64,000 nt of DNA from a virus: the IMG/VR virus record IMGVR_UViG_3300027759_000085, positions 1 through 64,000 of that record. One strand, written 5' to 3'. Position numbers and translations under genes: made by a program. The first letter of the stretch is position 1; each line of letters opens with the position of its first letter. Under the pieces are notes generated by a model. It did no database searches. It was not told the origin of the DNA and saw only the letters and a list, made by a program, of their open reading frames with translations. Shown piece by piece: positions 6,983-14,577 of this stretch.

Positions 6983-7497
6983 TTTGCAGTTTATAATGAT
7001 TCTAAATAAGGAAACTGATTCTGGAGCATGGAAACAAAGATTAAGCACGTAGTTTATAGAGATTCTAAATAGTGTATATATATAAATGCTCCTCATATAG
7101 TAAAGAAACATAAACAGAAAACAATATAATAGATAGTATAAAGAGTATACATATATATAAGAGACAAAGCAAAGTAGTAAACTAGATAGGTAAAAAATGA
7201 GATAGTAATATAGTTAACTGGTTTTTAGATGCATTCAAGGTACTTAATAAGCTACGTTTAATGATCATTTGAATAACAAAGGGTAAAAATAAGACTGTTA
7301 GACTGTAGTTATTCCATCTTAACAAGCATAAACATACACTAACCAACAAAAACACAAACCAGCCTTTAAAGTACATTAAACCAACATAGCCAATACCTTA
7401 GTGTATTTTACTATAAAACTTAGCAAACTTAAAAACCGTGTTTAAACATACGTGAATACACCTTTGCACACGGTGGAGACAAAGACTTAGTGTACTT

Positions 7498-7677
7498 TGC
7501 TAAGGATCTTAGTATATAGGATGCATTACCTTACACGTGTAAAGAAAAAAGAGATACATATCTGCCAGTATACTATATAACGCAACAGGCAAGAGATCAA
7601 AGGATCAGAAGGCATTCCTTTATCTGCTGGATGCTAAGAAAGTTAGCAATCTGGATGACGATGCTAAGATCGTTAGC
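7498..7677. repeat. GCTAA-N5-TTAG(C/T) inverted repeats
   Basis: Two exact copies of GCTAA-N5-TTAGC lie at 7633-7647 and 7663-7677, spaced precisely 30 bp and embedded in a longer direct repeat ATGCTAAGA..GTTAGCAA. A related copy with TTAGT lies near 7499. The 30-bp phase, close to three helical turns, fits cooperative binding of a dimeric protein. Confidence 0.6.
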
Positions 7678-8010
7678 AAGGGTGCTGGGTCTGGTGATTC
7701 GGGTTATTGAGGGGTATGGGGGTACTGTATTGTATGGTATAACCCCTAGAGAACACACTCACATCATCCAGGATGTACCCTATACATTTTACGGTACTAA
7801 ACCCTATTAAATAAAAGAAAGTGTCTTAGAGAGCTTGTATTTAGGTCCTATATATACAATTAAAAATAACAACATATCTCTTAAGCTCTACACGACTGCT
7901 TGTACTCCTATAGTTTATATACTAGATGATTCAATCTATTAAACTAGTGTATCTAGGTCAAGTTCTCCTAGTTTTGTGTCGTATTTAAAGAGACGTATGT
8001 TGTATTGTAT

Positions 8011-8220
8011 TTAATTGTTAGGTCCTAGGAACCATATTAGATTGTTTAGTTTATCTATCTCATATATGTAGCAGAGGAAGTCTTTATCTCCTGTAGATTC
8101 TTTGAATATGGAGAGCTTTTGTTCTTTTATATCGAAGCAGTAGTCATAGATACCATGGTAGTATAGATCACCACCTAGGTTTCTAAAGTCATTAGCTTCT
8201 AGTTGAGCTTGTGTGATCAT
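8011..8220 (-). CDS. hypothetical protein
   Basis: 69 aa, acidic and aromatic, unrecognised. Start overlaps the stop of the upstream gene (ATGA type), so it is part of the 11391-8011 leftward operon and its last gene. Confidence 0.6.
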   Translation of the reverse strand: MITQAQLEANDFRNLGGDLYYHGIYDYCFDIKEQKLSIFKESTGDKDFLCYIYEIDKLNNLIWFLGPNN

Positions 8221-8567
8221 AGTTGATTAGGTATAGCAGAACGATACCATTCTTTTTTTATTGCAAGATCTAACATTTCTAATAGCTCACTTACAAGATC
8301 ATCGGTTAATATTGACCATATTTCCTGGAATTTCTCTTCATCCTTTTTCTTTAATCTTTTATTATCCCATCTCTTTAAGAACTTATAGAACTTACCAAAT
8401 ATAAAATCATCGTTGTCCCAACATAGATCTTGCTCAGGGTATGAAGGGTCCTTTAAATTATTGAATTCTATCCATGATCCTGAATCAGAATCAAAATCAT
8501 AATCATATATTATTCTAACTAACTTAATGTTACCTCTGTTGTTCTCTATTGCTTCTGTATGTATCAT
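8217..8567 (-). CDS. hypothetical protein
   Basis: 116 aa. An acidic N-terminal region rich in Asp and Trp is followed by helical basic and Leu-rich segments. Resembles accessory proteins of unknown function. Coupled to the downstream gene by a 4-bp overlap. Confidence 0.6.
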   Translation of the reverse strand: MIHTEAIENNRGNIKLVRIIYDYDFDSDSGSWIEFNNLKDPSYPEQDLCWDNDDFIFGKFYKFLKRWDNKRLKKKDEEKFQEIWSILTDDLVSELLEMLDLAIKKEWYRSAIPNQL

Positions 8568-8581
8568 AATGATTTATTTGT

Positions 8582-9028
8582 TTAGTACCACCAGTATCTC
8601 ATGCCATAAGTCTTTCTGTGCCTGCCTTTTTCTCCAGCTAAGAGCACAAATAGTCTTCTCCATTCTTTTTCTTCTAGTTCAGTAGCCTTATCAAATATTT
8701 TTGATTCGTGTCCACTTAAGTCAACTAGTCTATATCCACCATTTTCTTCTTTAAATACAGATGATGATGTAAATTCTAGTTTAAGAGCCACCCTGGCTTT
8801 TTCTACATAGTCACCTTCTTCTATGGACTGCATAATGTCTATGGTTTCGTTTATGTTTTTTGTTATATTTTTATAATGAAACGATTCATTTTTAACATTT
8901 TGTTCTATACACTGTTTTAATCCCTGTAGAGACCTTCTAAGAATGATTAAAGAGAACATATAGTCAAAGTTTCTGTGGTTCCATAGCTCTTTCCTAAAGA
9001 ACCAGATGTTTTTAATTAAGTTTATCAT
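8582..9028 (-). CDS. conserved phage protein of unknown function
   Basis: 148 aa. The segment FRKELWNHRNFDYMFSL near the N-terminus followed by paired Arg and Leu residues is a pattern I associate with a widespread phage protein that has no assigned role. A long helical middle part and basic C-terminus are visible. The start overlaps the stop of the adjacent glycosyltransferase gene. Confidence 0.65.
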   Translation of the reverse strand: MINLIKNIWFFRKELWNHRNFDYMFSLIILRRSLQGLKQCIEQNVKNESFHYKNITKNINETIDIMQSIEEGDYVEKARVALKLEFTSSSVFKEENGGYRLVDLSGHESKIFDKATELEEKEWRRLFVLLAGEKGRHRKTYGMRYWWY

Positions 9029-9681
9029 ATTATTTGATTTATTAGTGTCATGTCTGTAGCTCCATTGCCGTGTATAAAGACAGGAGTTGTATTAGTTTTT
9101 AAGTTTATTAGTCTACCATCCTTGTAATCAAAATCATCATCTGCTATATGTGAGTAAGATTGAAATAAGATACAATTAAAATCTCTAATAATATGATAAT
9201 CATAATTATTTCTTAAATATCTTCTAGTAAACCATTCTTGATCGTCATCCTCGTAATTTGGTGGTGAGCTTTCAAATAAATTAATGAATGAATTCCTATT
9301 ACTATAATATAATCCAGAATTAATGTATTTCCAATCTCCATGATTATTTGATGGGTAGGCTACGGCTAATTCTGCTACTGGCCAACAAGCTTTTTCACAA
9401 GAAACTACAATTGATGGAGAAAATGGAAGGTTATCATTAAACTCTTCTGGAGATCCAAGGACAACCACATCGTGAGCATCTACAAACACAAAGCTTTCTA
9501 TCTGGGGATTGTTAATTAAAAAACTATGGGTCTGTATTAACTTAGTACCAAAACCTTTCCACTCTGAATCTATGATATATACTTCCCATCCAAACCTCTC
9601 TGCAGACTTAGTTAGTCGTTCAACTCCTGGGTGATTAGGTTTATTAGTTACAGTTATTATGGTATTTGTTTTCATAATCAT
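9025..9681 (-). CDS. PLOD-type glycosyltransferase
   Basis: 218 aa with the fold signature of the glycosyltransferase domain of procollagen lysyl hydroxylase/glycosyltransferases. Visible: FVDAHD at 66-71 as metal-binding DxxD-type motif, YINSGLYYS at 119-127, DDDQEWFTRRYL at 145-156, DFNCILFQ at 167-174 and a C-terminal HGNG at 204-207, in the family order. It would transfer a sugar from a UDP-sugar with Mn. It lacks the hydroxylase domain of the animal enzymes. It is tandem with a GT2 enzyme whose start region it overlaps. Likely substrates are a phage protein, DNA or host glycan; not determined. An alternative start is the Met at residue 3. Confidence 0.75.
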   Translation of the reverse strand: MIMKTNTIITVTNKPNHPGVERLTKSAERFGWEVYIIDSEWKGFGTKLIQTHSFLINNPQIESFVFVDAHDVVVLGSPEEFNDNLPFSPSIVVSCEKACWPVAELAVAYPSNNHGDWKYINSGLYYSNRNSFINLFESSPPNYEDDDQEWFTRRYLRNNYDYHIIRDFNCILFQSYSHIADDDFDYKDGRLINLKTNTTPVFIHGNGATDMTLINQII

Positions 9682-10472
9682 TACTCTATTGGTGTAAATA
9701 ACTCTCTTGTTCCTGATTTATAGTCGTTTATTAGTTGATGTAACTCACCAAACTTAGTAGAAACATAGTCAGACTTAAACTTAAGATACTCAGTATTCTC
9801 TCCTGTGTCTATGTGATCTATCTCTATGTGGTTTAAAAAAGCATTACAGAACCCAGCTATCTGTGACTTAGCAGATGCAATGGTGTCATCTAAGCCATAG
9901 ATACCACCTAACTGCTCTAATCCACCTATCTTATCTATTAGCTTGTGGTGATACATCTGACAGGTACCCATACAATGGTTTATGATCTCTACTGTATGCC
10001 AACTTTCTCCTATGTTATGAGGTATCTGCATTAATTGAGATTGATATCCATCGGTTCTGTATGGTGACTCAATAAGATCCTTTCTTTTTAATCCTAAGAT
10101 ACCTATTGGTGGGGTGAGCCTATCTCCTATATTTAATACCTCTTCCATGTCATCAACCCAACCTTTTTTATAAACAACTACATCATTGTCCATCTTAATT
10201 AGATGCTCACCTGGATTTCTGTGGGACCAAGCTTGATTAATAGCTTTTGCTGTACCTACGTTTTCTTTATTTGTAATTATTGTTAACCAATACCAATTAT
10301 TGTATTCCGCTAATACTTCTTTTGTTTCTTTACATGAATCATTGTCAACAACTATTAATCTATGCTTATCAAAATCTACATTACCATTAAAAAGATTATC
10401 TAATGTTCTTTTTGTGTATTTTGTACGATCATTTTCTACCGTATCATAAATTGCCATTGCTATTAAAGCCAT
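9681..10472 (-). CDS. family 2 glycosyltransferase (GT-A fold)
   Basis: 263 aa. Nucleotide-sugar binding landmarks are VVDNDS at 41-46, NKENVGTAKAIN at 68-79 and the metal-binding MDNDV at 94-98, as expected of GT2 enzymes. The stop overlaps the start of the PLOD-type enzyme by one base, so the pair is translationally coupled and may act in sequence on one acceptor. No membrane segment, so it is cytoplasmic. Confidence 0.85.
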   Translation of the reverse strand: MALIAMAIYDTVENDRTKYTKRTLDNLFNGNVDFDKHRLIVVDNDSCKETKEVLAEYNNWYWLTIITNKENVGTAKAINQAWSHRNPGEHLIKMDNDVVVYKKGWVDDMEEVLNIGDRLTPPIGILGLKRKDLIESPYRTDGYQSQLMQIPHNIGESWHTVEIINHCMGTCQMYHHKLIDKIGGLEQLGGIYGLDDTIASAKSQIAGFCNAFLNHIEIDHIDTGENTEYLKFKSDYVSTKFGELHQLINDYKSGTRELFTPIE

Positions 10473-10473
10473 T

Positions 10474-10668
10474 TTATAAACTAAATAATATATAAGCTAA
10501 TGACAATATAATCAGAGTATACATTAACCAGCTAATAACCCTAGATTTAATACTATTACACCCAGTAAGATAAGTGATATTATCCTCTATCATGTGATTA
10601 AATACACCATAATAGTTTGAGTTCTTTAATAGATCATGCTTAATCTGCTTAGGCTTTCTTGTTTTCAT
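10474..10668 (-). CDS. small membrane protein
   Basis: 64 aa. Basic N-terminus (MKTRKPKQIKHD), then a C-terminal membrane helix from about residue 45. Start overlaps the stop of the upstream coiled-coil gene. Could anchor a partner at the membrane; function unknown. Confidence 0.55.
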   Translation of the reverse strand: MKTRKPKQIKHDLLKNSNYYGVFNHMIEDNITYLTGCNSIKSRVISWLMYTLIILSLAYILFSL

Positions 10669-10799
10669 CGCTGTATAAGTTTTCTTAGTTCCATTTCTAT
10701 TTCCTTAAGCTCTTGTTCTTTTCTTTTTTTTAAGTCCATTAGTAACTTAATCGTTTTCTGTTGCTTTGCTTGTTCTTCCAAAATTTCTAGTATTGCCAT
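10665..10799 (-). CDS. 44-aa coiled-coil protein
   Basis: Begins MAILEILEEQAKQQ and ends RKLIQR; almost entirely charged heptad-like helix. ATGA overlap with the next gene supports it. Likely forms a dimeric coiled coil. Confidence 0.55.
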   Translation of the reverse strand: MAILEILEEQAKQQKTIKLLMDLKKRKEQELKEIEMELRKLIQR

Positions 10800-10816
10800 G
10801 TTATTATTAGTTATTA

Positions 10817-11011
10817 TTATTTTTTAAATATCCAAAATAAGAACGCTATAAGACTAAATATTACTAATACTGGTAAACACCACATAAATATTAATATTAA
10901 AGCTAAAACTCTCCCAAGTACAGGCGTTTTCATTATAAAGTCTATGGGCCTAACTGCCAGATCATATCCAAAGCTCTGGATAATCTCAAATATAAATTTA
11001 TTCGTTCTCAT
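10817..11011 (-). CDS. small membrane protein
   Basis: 64 aa with a C-terminal hydrophobic region from about residue 33 that could form one long or two short membrane helices. Overlaps the upstream gene by 14 bp. Function unknown. Confidence 0.55.
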   Translation of the reverse strand: MRTNKFIFEIIQSFGYDLAVRPIDFIMKTPVLGRVLALILIFMWCLPVLVIFSLIAFLFWIFKK

Positions 11012-11198
11012 CGCCTATTATGTCTTTAAGGTGTTGTATACAAAGTATAAAAGACAGTATTTGTCCGTTTAAGCTATCTTTTACTCTTTCACCTGGAGAT
11101 AGATCTCTTTTAGTTCTTATATTAAGTACCTCATCCTCAAGGGCTTCTATAGCATCCTGTAATGATGTTTTATTGTATTGTTTATTTTCCATAATCAA
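10998..11198 (-). CDS. hypothetical helical protein
   Basis: 66 aa, mostly helical and charged (LQDAIEALEDEV). Two close Met codons (11198 or 11192) could start it. Unrecognised. Confidence 0.55.
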   Translation of the reverse strand: MIMENKQYNKTSLQDAIEALEDEVLNIRTKRDLSPGERVKDSLNGQILSFILCIQHLKDIIGDENE

Positions 11199-11391
11199 TT
11201 TTATTATTTGCTGTCATTTCTAACGCATCACAGAGTATGTTTATATCTGCTTTTAATTTGTAAGATCTACCATCAACCATTTCAATAGTATAATGATCAG
11301 TATTGAAAAATTGAAATATAGATATAATATATTTAGGGTTTATGCAAACCTCACTTCCATGTATGTCTATAAACCTATAAAACCTTGTCAT
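11182..11391 (-). CDS. small protein resembling FlbD-type fold
   Basis: 69 aa from the Met at 11391. Longer frames would run through the divergent promoter region. The pattern of a strand with a CINPKYI segment followed by TIEMVDGRSYKL and a final helix resembles small FlbD-like proteins, but only weakly. First gene of the leftward operon ending at 8011. Confidence 0.5.
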   Translation of the reverse strand: MTRFYRFIDIHGSEVCINPKYIISIFQFFNTDHYTIEMVDGRSYKLKADINILCDALEMTANNKIDYGK

Positions 11392-11435
11392 AACGTAAAG
11401 GTATGGTATTGTTTTTATATATGGAAATTTTTTTA

Positions 11436-11443
11436 TACATTTG
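11436..11443 (+). promoter_or_regulatory. TACATTTG promoter box
   Basis: Matches the Bacteroidota -7 element in the divergent gap between 11391 and 11465; a TTG lies 24 bp upstream, slightly longer than ideal. It supports the 11465 start rather than 11441. Confidence 0.45.
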
Positions 11444-11464
11444 CTTAATCTTTTTTTGAAAAAA

Positions 11465-11734
11465 ATGAATATAAAACAAAATAGTAAATACATTTTAGAT
11501 CATCCATATACCAAACAAGCTATAAAAGAGTACAATGATGGTAATCAAAGTATGTTAGAGCATCTATTGTTTGAGATACAGTTTCACACCTTTGATATGA
11601 CAACATTACTGTGCTCTAAAGCTATCGGTATCCATAAATGGAATAATATTGGAGCAATCAAAGGTATTATAAGACATATTGAACCACCAACTAACTTATC
11701 TATATTACTTAACATACCCAGTAAAAAATCTTGA
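11465..11734 (+). CDS. hypothetical protein
   Basis: 89 aa, starting at MNIKQNSKYI because a promoter box at 11436-11443 places transcription after the upstream Met at 11441. Helical, unrecognised. The stop overlaps the start of the next gene by 4 bp. Confidence 0.6.
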   Translation: MNIKQNSKYILDHPYTKQAIKEYNDGNQSMLEHLLFEIQFHTFDMTTLLCSKAIGIHKWNNIGAIKGIIRHIEPPTNLSILLNIPSKKS

Positions 11735-11943
11735 GTAAACATCAGTATGTAATATCTAATGAATTCTTTTCCTTAACAAAGGATCAAATACAAGACGATA
11801 TAGATGACTTTTTTATTTATTATGTAGAATCTATCGGTGGATATCATAATTTTGGTTTAAAACATTCAAACAGAAGTAAAGAACTGTATATGAGTAGTTG
11901 GATAGAGTATAAAGATAAAAATGTTAACTTTGAAGATAACTAA
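11731..11943 (+). CDS. hypothetical protein
   Basis: 70 aa, acidic and Tyr/Ser-rich, unrecognised. The start may be a non-ATG codon (TTG) since the overlapping junction reads TCTTGAGT. A strong terminator follows directly. Confidence 0.5.
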   Translation: MSKHQYVISNEFFSLTKDQIQDDIDDFFIYYVESIGGYHNFGLKHSNRSKELYMSSWIEYKDKNVNFEDN

Positions 11944-11948
11944 CAGAT

Positions 11949-11978
11949 AGCTCACCTTAAAAAGTGGGCTTTTTTTTA
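11949..11978 (+). terminator. rho-independent terminator
   Basis: AGCTCAC pairs with GTGGGCT (7 bp, one wobble) over an A-rich loop, followed by eight or more T. It ends the 11465-11943 two-gene unit. Confidence 0.85.
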
Positions 11979-11995
11979 TTTATTTTTGTCCTATT

Positions 11996-12142
11996 ATGAA
12001 AAAATCATCTGTATCTAAAAAAGTATTGGCTCCAGTGAAGCACGGTGCTAATAAAAGCAATGTTCCATCAAAGAACACAATGCCTCAACCTAAAAACCCA
12101 TATACTAAAGCTACTGGCTTTGGTCTTAAGAGTTGTAAATAA
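11996..12142 (+). CDS. 48-aa basic micro-protein
   Basis: Begins MKKSSVSKKVLAPVKHG. Very rich in Lys, Ser, Pro and Asn, no hydrophobic core, so probably disordered and nucleic-acid or membrane-surface binding. A TATTTTTG promoter box at 11981-11988 lies only 8 bp upstream, suggesting a nearly leaderless transcript. First of a cluster of basic mini-genes. Confidence 0.55.
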   Translation: MKKSSVSKKVLAPVKHGANKSNVPSKNTMPQPKNPYTKATGFGLKSCK

Positions 12143-12144
12143 GA

Positions 12145-12285
12145 ATGGCAAAGCTTAAGGAGTCTGTATCTAAAAAACTTGATAAAAAGAAAGTATCAAG
12201 GCCAGGTAGACATTCTAAAAAGAAATCAAGTAGCTTGAAGTCTTCTAAGAACTATTTAAAAAAATACAGGAGCCAAGGTAAGTAA
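12145..12285 (+). CDS. 46-aa basic micro-protein
   Basis: Begins MAKLKESVSKKLDKK, with a middle RPGRHSKKKSS and C-terminal NYLKKYRSQGK. About half of the residues are Lys, Arg or Ser. I associate this pattern with short proteins of Bacteroidota phages of unknown function. Likely binds DNA or RNA. Confidence 0.6.
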   Translation: MAKLKESVSKKLDKKKVSRPGRHSKKKSSSLKSSKNYLKKYRSQGK

Positions 12286-12288
12286 TTT

Positions 12289-12684
12289 ATGATCACACAA
12301 GAGGAACGTAATGAAAAGATTGCAGAAACTCTAGCAGCAACTCAATCTAAAAACGGGTTAGTTGAAAAGTTAGTTTTTACGTTATTGCCTATTTGTGTAT
12401 CTGCTATTGGTTGGTTACTTACTCAGGTAAGCACTTTAAATAATCAGATAACTGTTTTAAATAACAAGATTGCAGTTGTGGTAACTGCTGAAAATAAAGC
12501 TATTCCACCACAAGGAACAACGATTGAAATGGAAGCAATCAGGGCAGCAGCAGCACAATCAAGAGCAGATATGAAAATGGAAATCATTGAGAAAATGACT
12601 AACATAAAAGAATCAGCTGCAACTGAAAGAGCAGAGATTAGGCAGCGTTTAGCAGTATTGGAATTTAAAAATAAATTAAAATGA
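12289..12684 (+). CDS. membrane-anchored coiled-coil protein, lysis cassette
   Basis: 131 aa. One membrane helix at about residues 25-46 (TLLPICVSAIGWLL) is followed by a long charged coiled coil, a layout common among holin-associated or spanin-like phage proteins. Its stop overlaps the start of the 70-aa membrane protein, which in turn overlaps the M15 peptidase, giving a three-gene cassette. Confidence 0.65.
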   Translation: MITQEERNEKIAETLAATQSKNGLVEKLVFTLLPICVSAIGWLLTQVSTLNNQITVLNNKIAVVVTAENKAIPPQGTTIEMEAIRAAAAQSRADMKMEIIEKMTNIKESAATERAEIRQRLAVLEFKNKLK

Positions 12685-12893
12685 AACAGTTTTTTTGTGA
12701 TGAGAACGGAAGTCTAAGCATGAAGCGTTTATGTGGATTGTTATGTGTTATTGCTCTATGCGTTACTATGTATCATAATAGTTTTAGCGAAGAGCATACT
12801 GCACCTGCTGCAATATTAGTTGAATCAGTAGCGTTGTTGGCATTCGGTTGTCTTTCATTAACTAGCGCAGATAAAATACTTAAAAAGAAATGA
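12681..12893 (+). CDS. putative holin
   Basis: 70 aa with two membrane helices (about 16-31 and 43-62), a short polar loop and a basic KILKKK tail, typical of small holins. ATGA overlaps with genes on both sides; the downstream gene is a peptidoglycan peptidase. Assignment rests on topology and context. Confidence 0.65.
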   Translation: MKQFFCDENGSLSMKRLCGLLCVIALCVTMYHNSFSEEHTAPAAILVESVALLAFGCLSLTSADKILKKK

Positions 12894-13351
12894 AATTATC
12901 TGCACATTTAGATTTATCAGAGGTAACTAGGTCAGACTCTGCTAAGCGTAACGGTATTAGTAATATGCCAACTCCAGAGCACATAGCAAACTTTAAGTTG
13001 TTAGCTGAGAATGTATTTGAACCTATAAGAGAACATTTTGGTGTTCCTATACGTATTAGTTCTGGTTATAGAAGCAAAGAGCTTAATGACAAGACTAAGG
13101 GAGCTTCTAAGACCTCTGATCATTGTTTTGGTAGAGCTATAGACATAGACAACGATGGTACATCTATAACCAATAAACAGATATTTAATTTTATTAAGGA
13201 TAACTTAAAGTATAAGCAGTTAATTTTTGAATTTGGTACAGATGAAAATCCTGCATGGGTTCATGTTTCTTATGATCCTAATAACTTAAAGAATGAAACA
13301 TTAAAGGCAGTTAAAGTAAACAATGTAACTAAATATATTAAATACATATAA
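12890..13351 (+). CDS. M15-family peptidoglycan peptidase (endolysin)
   Basis: 153 aa, Peptidase_M15_3 type. Zinc ligands appear as His78 and Asp85 in SDHCFGRAID and His125 in WVHVSYD, with the SGYRS segment at 58-62 expected of the family. It would cleave the peptide stems or crosslinks of host peptidoglycan at lysis. No signal peptide, so release depends on the upstream putative holin. No wall-binding domain, as usual for phages of Gram-negative hosts. Confidence 0.9.
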   Translation: MKLSAHLDLSEVTRSDSAKRNGISNMPTPEHIANFKLLAENVFEPIREHFGVPIRISSGYRSKELNDKTKGASKTSDHCFGRAIDIDNDGTSITNKQIFNFIKDNLKYKQLIFEFGTDENPAWVHVSYDPNNLKNETLKAVKVNNVTKYIKYI

Positions 13352-13353
13352 AA

Positions 13354-13629
13354 ATGAAAAAGGTAAATAAAGTAAAAGTTGTAGAACCAAAACCAATTAG
13401 AAGAGTAATGCTACCTGAAGTAAAGGTAGTAGCTCCAAGAATACGTAAGATTATTGAAGAAAAAGTAGGACTATCCCCTAAGGGTATGGCTTCTAAGCGT
13501 TCTGTAGATAGTTTAAAAAGAGTTGGTTTTAGTAAGGCTATTGGTGAGCCAATTAAGATTAAAGGTCAAATTTCTACTTACGGTCCAGCTGCAAGTGATG
13601 TTATCAAGAAGAAGTTAAAAGGTAAATAA
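13354..13629 (+). CDS. 91-aa basic protein
   Basis: Lys-, Val- and Pro-rich, low complexity in the first half (KVKVVEPKP), a C-terminal half with repeated Lys-Gly. Predicted pI is very high. Possibly a nucleic-acid-binding or virion-packaged protein. Directly follows the endolysin gene. Confidence 0.55.
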   Translation: MKKVNKVKVVEPKPIRRVMLPEVKVVAPRIRKIIEEKVGLSPKGMASKRSVDSLKRVGFSKAIGEPIKIKGQISTYGPAASDVIKKKLKGK

Positions 13630-13633
13630 CATT

Positions 13634-13771
13634 ATGGAAAAGAATTCACTTTGGAACAACATCAGGGAAAAAGCCAAGCAGAATAAAATGACAGGAGCTA
13701 AACCTAAGAAGCCTACTGCTGCTATGTTAAAGCAGGAAGCTAAGATTAATGCTAAAACTCCAAAGAAATAA
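13634..13771 (+). CDS. 45-aa basic micro-protein
   Basis: Begins MEKNSLWNNIREKAKQN and continues with Lys/Pro/Ala-rich sequence. The SLWNNIREK opening is a pattern I associate with short Bacteroidota-phage proteins. Unknown function. Confidence 0.55.
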   Translation: MEKNSLWNNIREKAKQNKMTGAKPKKPTAAMLKQEAKINAKTPKK

Positions 13772-13777
13772 AATGTA

Positions 13778-13999
13778 ATGATGATTTACGAGCCAACTAA
13801 TAGGCTTGAAGTAAGTACTCCTAAAGGTGATGGTGTAGTTTTTTATTTGATTGACTACGGTCATGAATCAGATACTATCTACACCATTATCATTAACGAT
13901 ACTGGGGAGCTTTGGCAATTTACCAATCGTGACATTATAGTAAAACCTAATATAACATTTAGAAGATATGGCAAAGACACCAGCATGGACAAGATCTGA
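13778..13999 (+). CDS. hypothetical protein
   Basis: 73 aa (Met at 13778 or 13781), strand-rich with FYLIDYG and TGELWQF segments, resembling a small beta barrel. Its 3' end overlaps the next gene by 32 bp in another frame. Not recognised. Confidence 0.55.
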   Translation: MMIYEPTNRLEVSTPKGDGVVFYLIDYGHESDTIYTIIINDTGELWQFTNRDIIVKPNITFRRYGKDTSMDKI

Positions 14000-14240
14000 G
14001 GGCAAGGATCCAAAAGGAGGGCTCAATAAAAAAGGAGTCGCTTCATATCGTAAGGCTAATCCAGGAAGTAAGCTTAAAATGGCTGTAACTACTCCTCCTT
14101 CTAAACTTAAAGCAGGTAGTAAGGATGCTAATAGACGTAAGAGCTTCTGTGCTAGAATGTCTGGTGTTAAAGGCCCTGCTACCAAACCAAATGGTGAGCC
14201 TACAAGAAAAACTCTTGCTCTCCGTAAGTGGAACTGTTAA
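13968..14240 (+). CDS. DUF6321-like small protein
   Basis: 90 aa. The order TPAWTRSEGKDPKGGLN, SFCARMSGVKG and LALRKWNC matches a conserved family of short phage and bacterial proteins (I believe DUF6321) with no assigned function. Basic, with two Cys. Last gene of the rightward unit before two leftward genes. Confidence 0.65.
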   Translation: MAKTPAWTRSEGKDPKGGLNKKGVASYRKANPGSKLKMAVTTPPSKLKAGSKDANRRKSFCARMSGVKGPATKPNGEPTRKTLALRKWNC

Positions 14241-14426
14241 TTATGCCCAACAGTAAACTATATAAGAGTTAATAGAACTTCTTCTTTTTTTATTGAGCAT
14301 ACGTTTTACATTCCTAGTTATATTTCTATTTTTTTTTTGTCTTTTTACACCCTTACATTGTTTACATCTACACACTATTACTTTGCTAGGTTCAGAGTCT
14401 TCTTCTATTTGTTTATAATACTTCAT
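14241..14426 (-). CDS. small basic Cys-containing protein
   Basis: 61 aa. CRCKQCKG around residues 19-26 followed by a strongly basic run (NVKRMLNKKRR) suggests a metal-bound or RNA-binding mini-protein. Convergent with the 13968 gene, their stops abutting. Confidence 0.55.
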   Translation of the reverse strand: MKYYKQIEEDSEPSKVIVCRCKQCKGVKRQKKNRNITRNVKRMLNKKRRSSINSYIVYCWA

Positions 14427-14427
14427 C

Positions 14428-14577
14428 TTACTTAGATTGTATACCTACTCTAATCCCAGCAGTTCTATTAGACTCCCAAGTTCCTACATTTAAGTAGTTG
14501 ATATTAATTAGTGCGTACCCCAGAACTGAATTAATCAGACAAGCCCATCTATCAAACTTGTTTTCGTACCACCCCAT
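14428..14577 (-). CDS. hypothetical protein
   Basis: 49 aa from MGWYENKFD; the frame could extend to 14628. Aromatic-rich, unrecognised. Lies just left of structured RNA candidate B and divergent from it. Confidence 0.4.
   Translation of the reverse strand: MGWYENKFDRWACLINSVLGYALININYLNVGTWESNRTAGIRVGIQSK

Larger units (their letters stand above)
6907..8010. other. gene-poor region with iterated repeats
   Basis: About 1.1 kb with no convincing gene; the one leftward frame at 7182-7376 encodes a 64-aa hydrophobic peptide with no start box. The region holds a repeat GATTCTAAATA (near 6999 and 7062), repeated CTTAGTGTA motifs near 7396 and 7487, GCTAA-N5-TTAG inverted repeats, and several hairpins (about 7709-7750 and 7822-7895). 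It separates two leftward gene groups, so it may hold control sites, an origin or a leader RNA. Confidence 0.55.

Noticed and set aside
7182-7376. Leftward 64-aa hydrophobic ORF in the gene-poor region
   Set aside because: No start box or neighbour coupling; low-complexity AT-rich sequence favours chance hydrophobic frames. Listed only within the region entry.
11441-11464. Upstream start for the 11465 gene
   Set aside because: The promoter box at 11436-11443 implies transcription starts after the Met at 11441.
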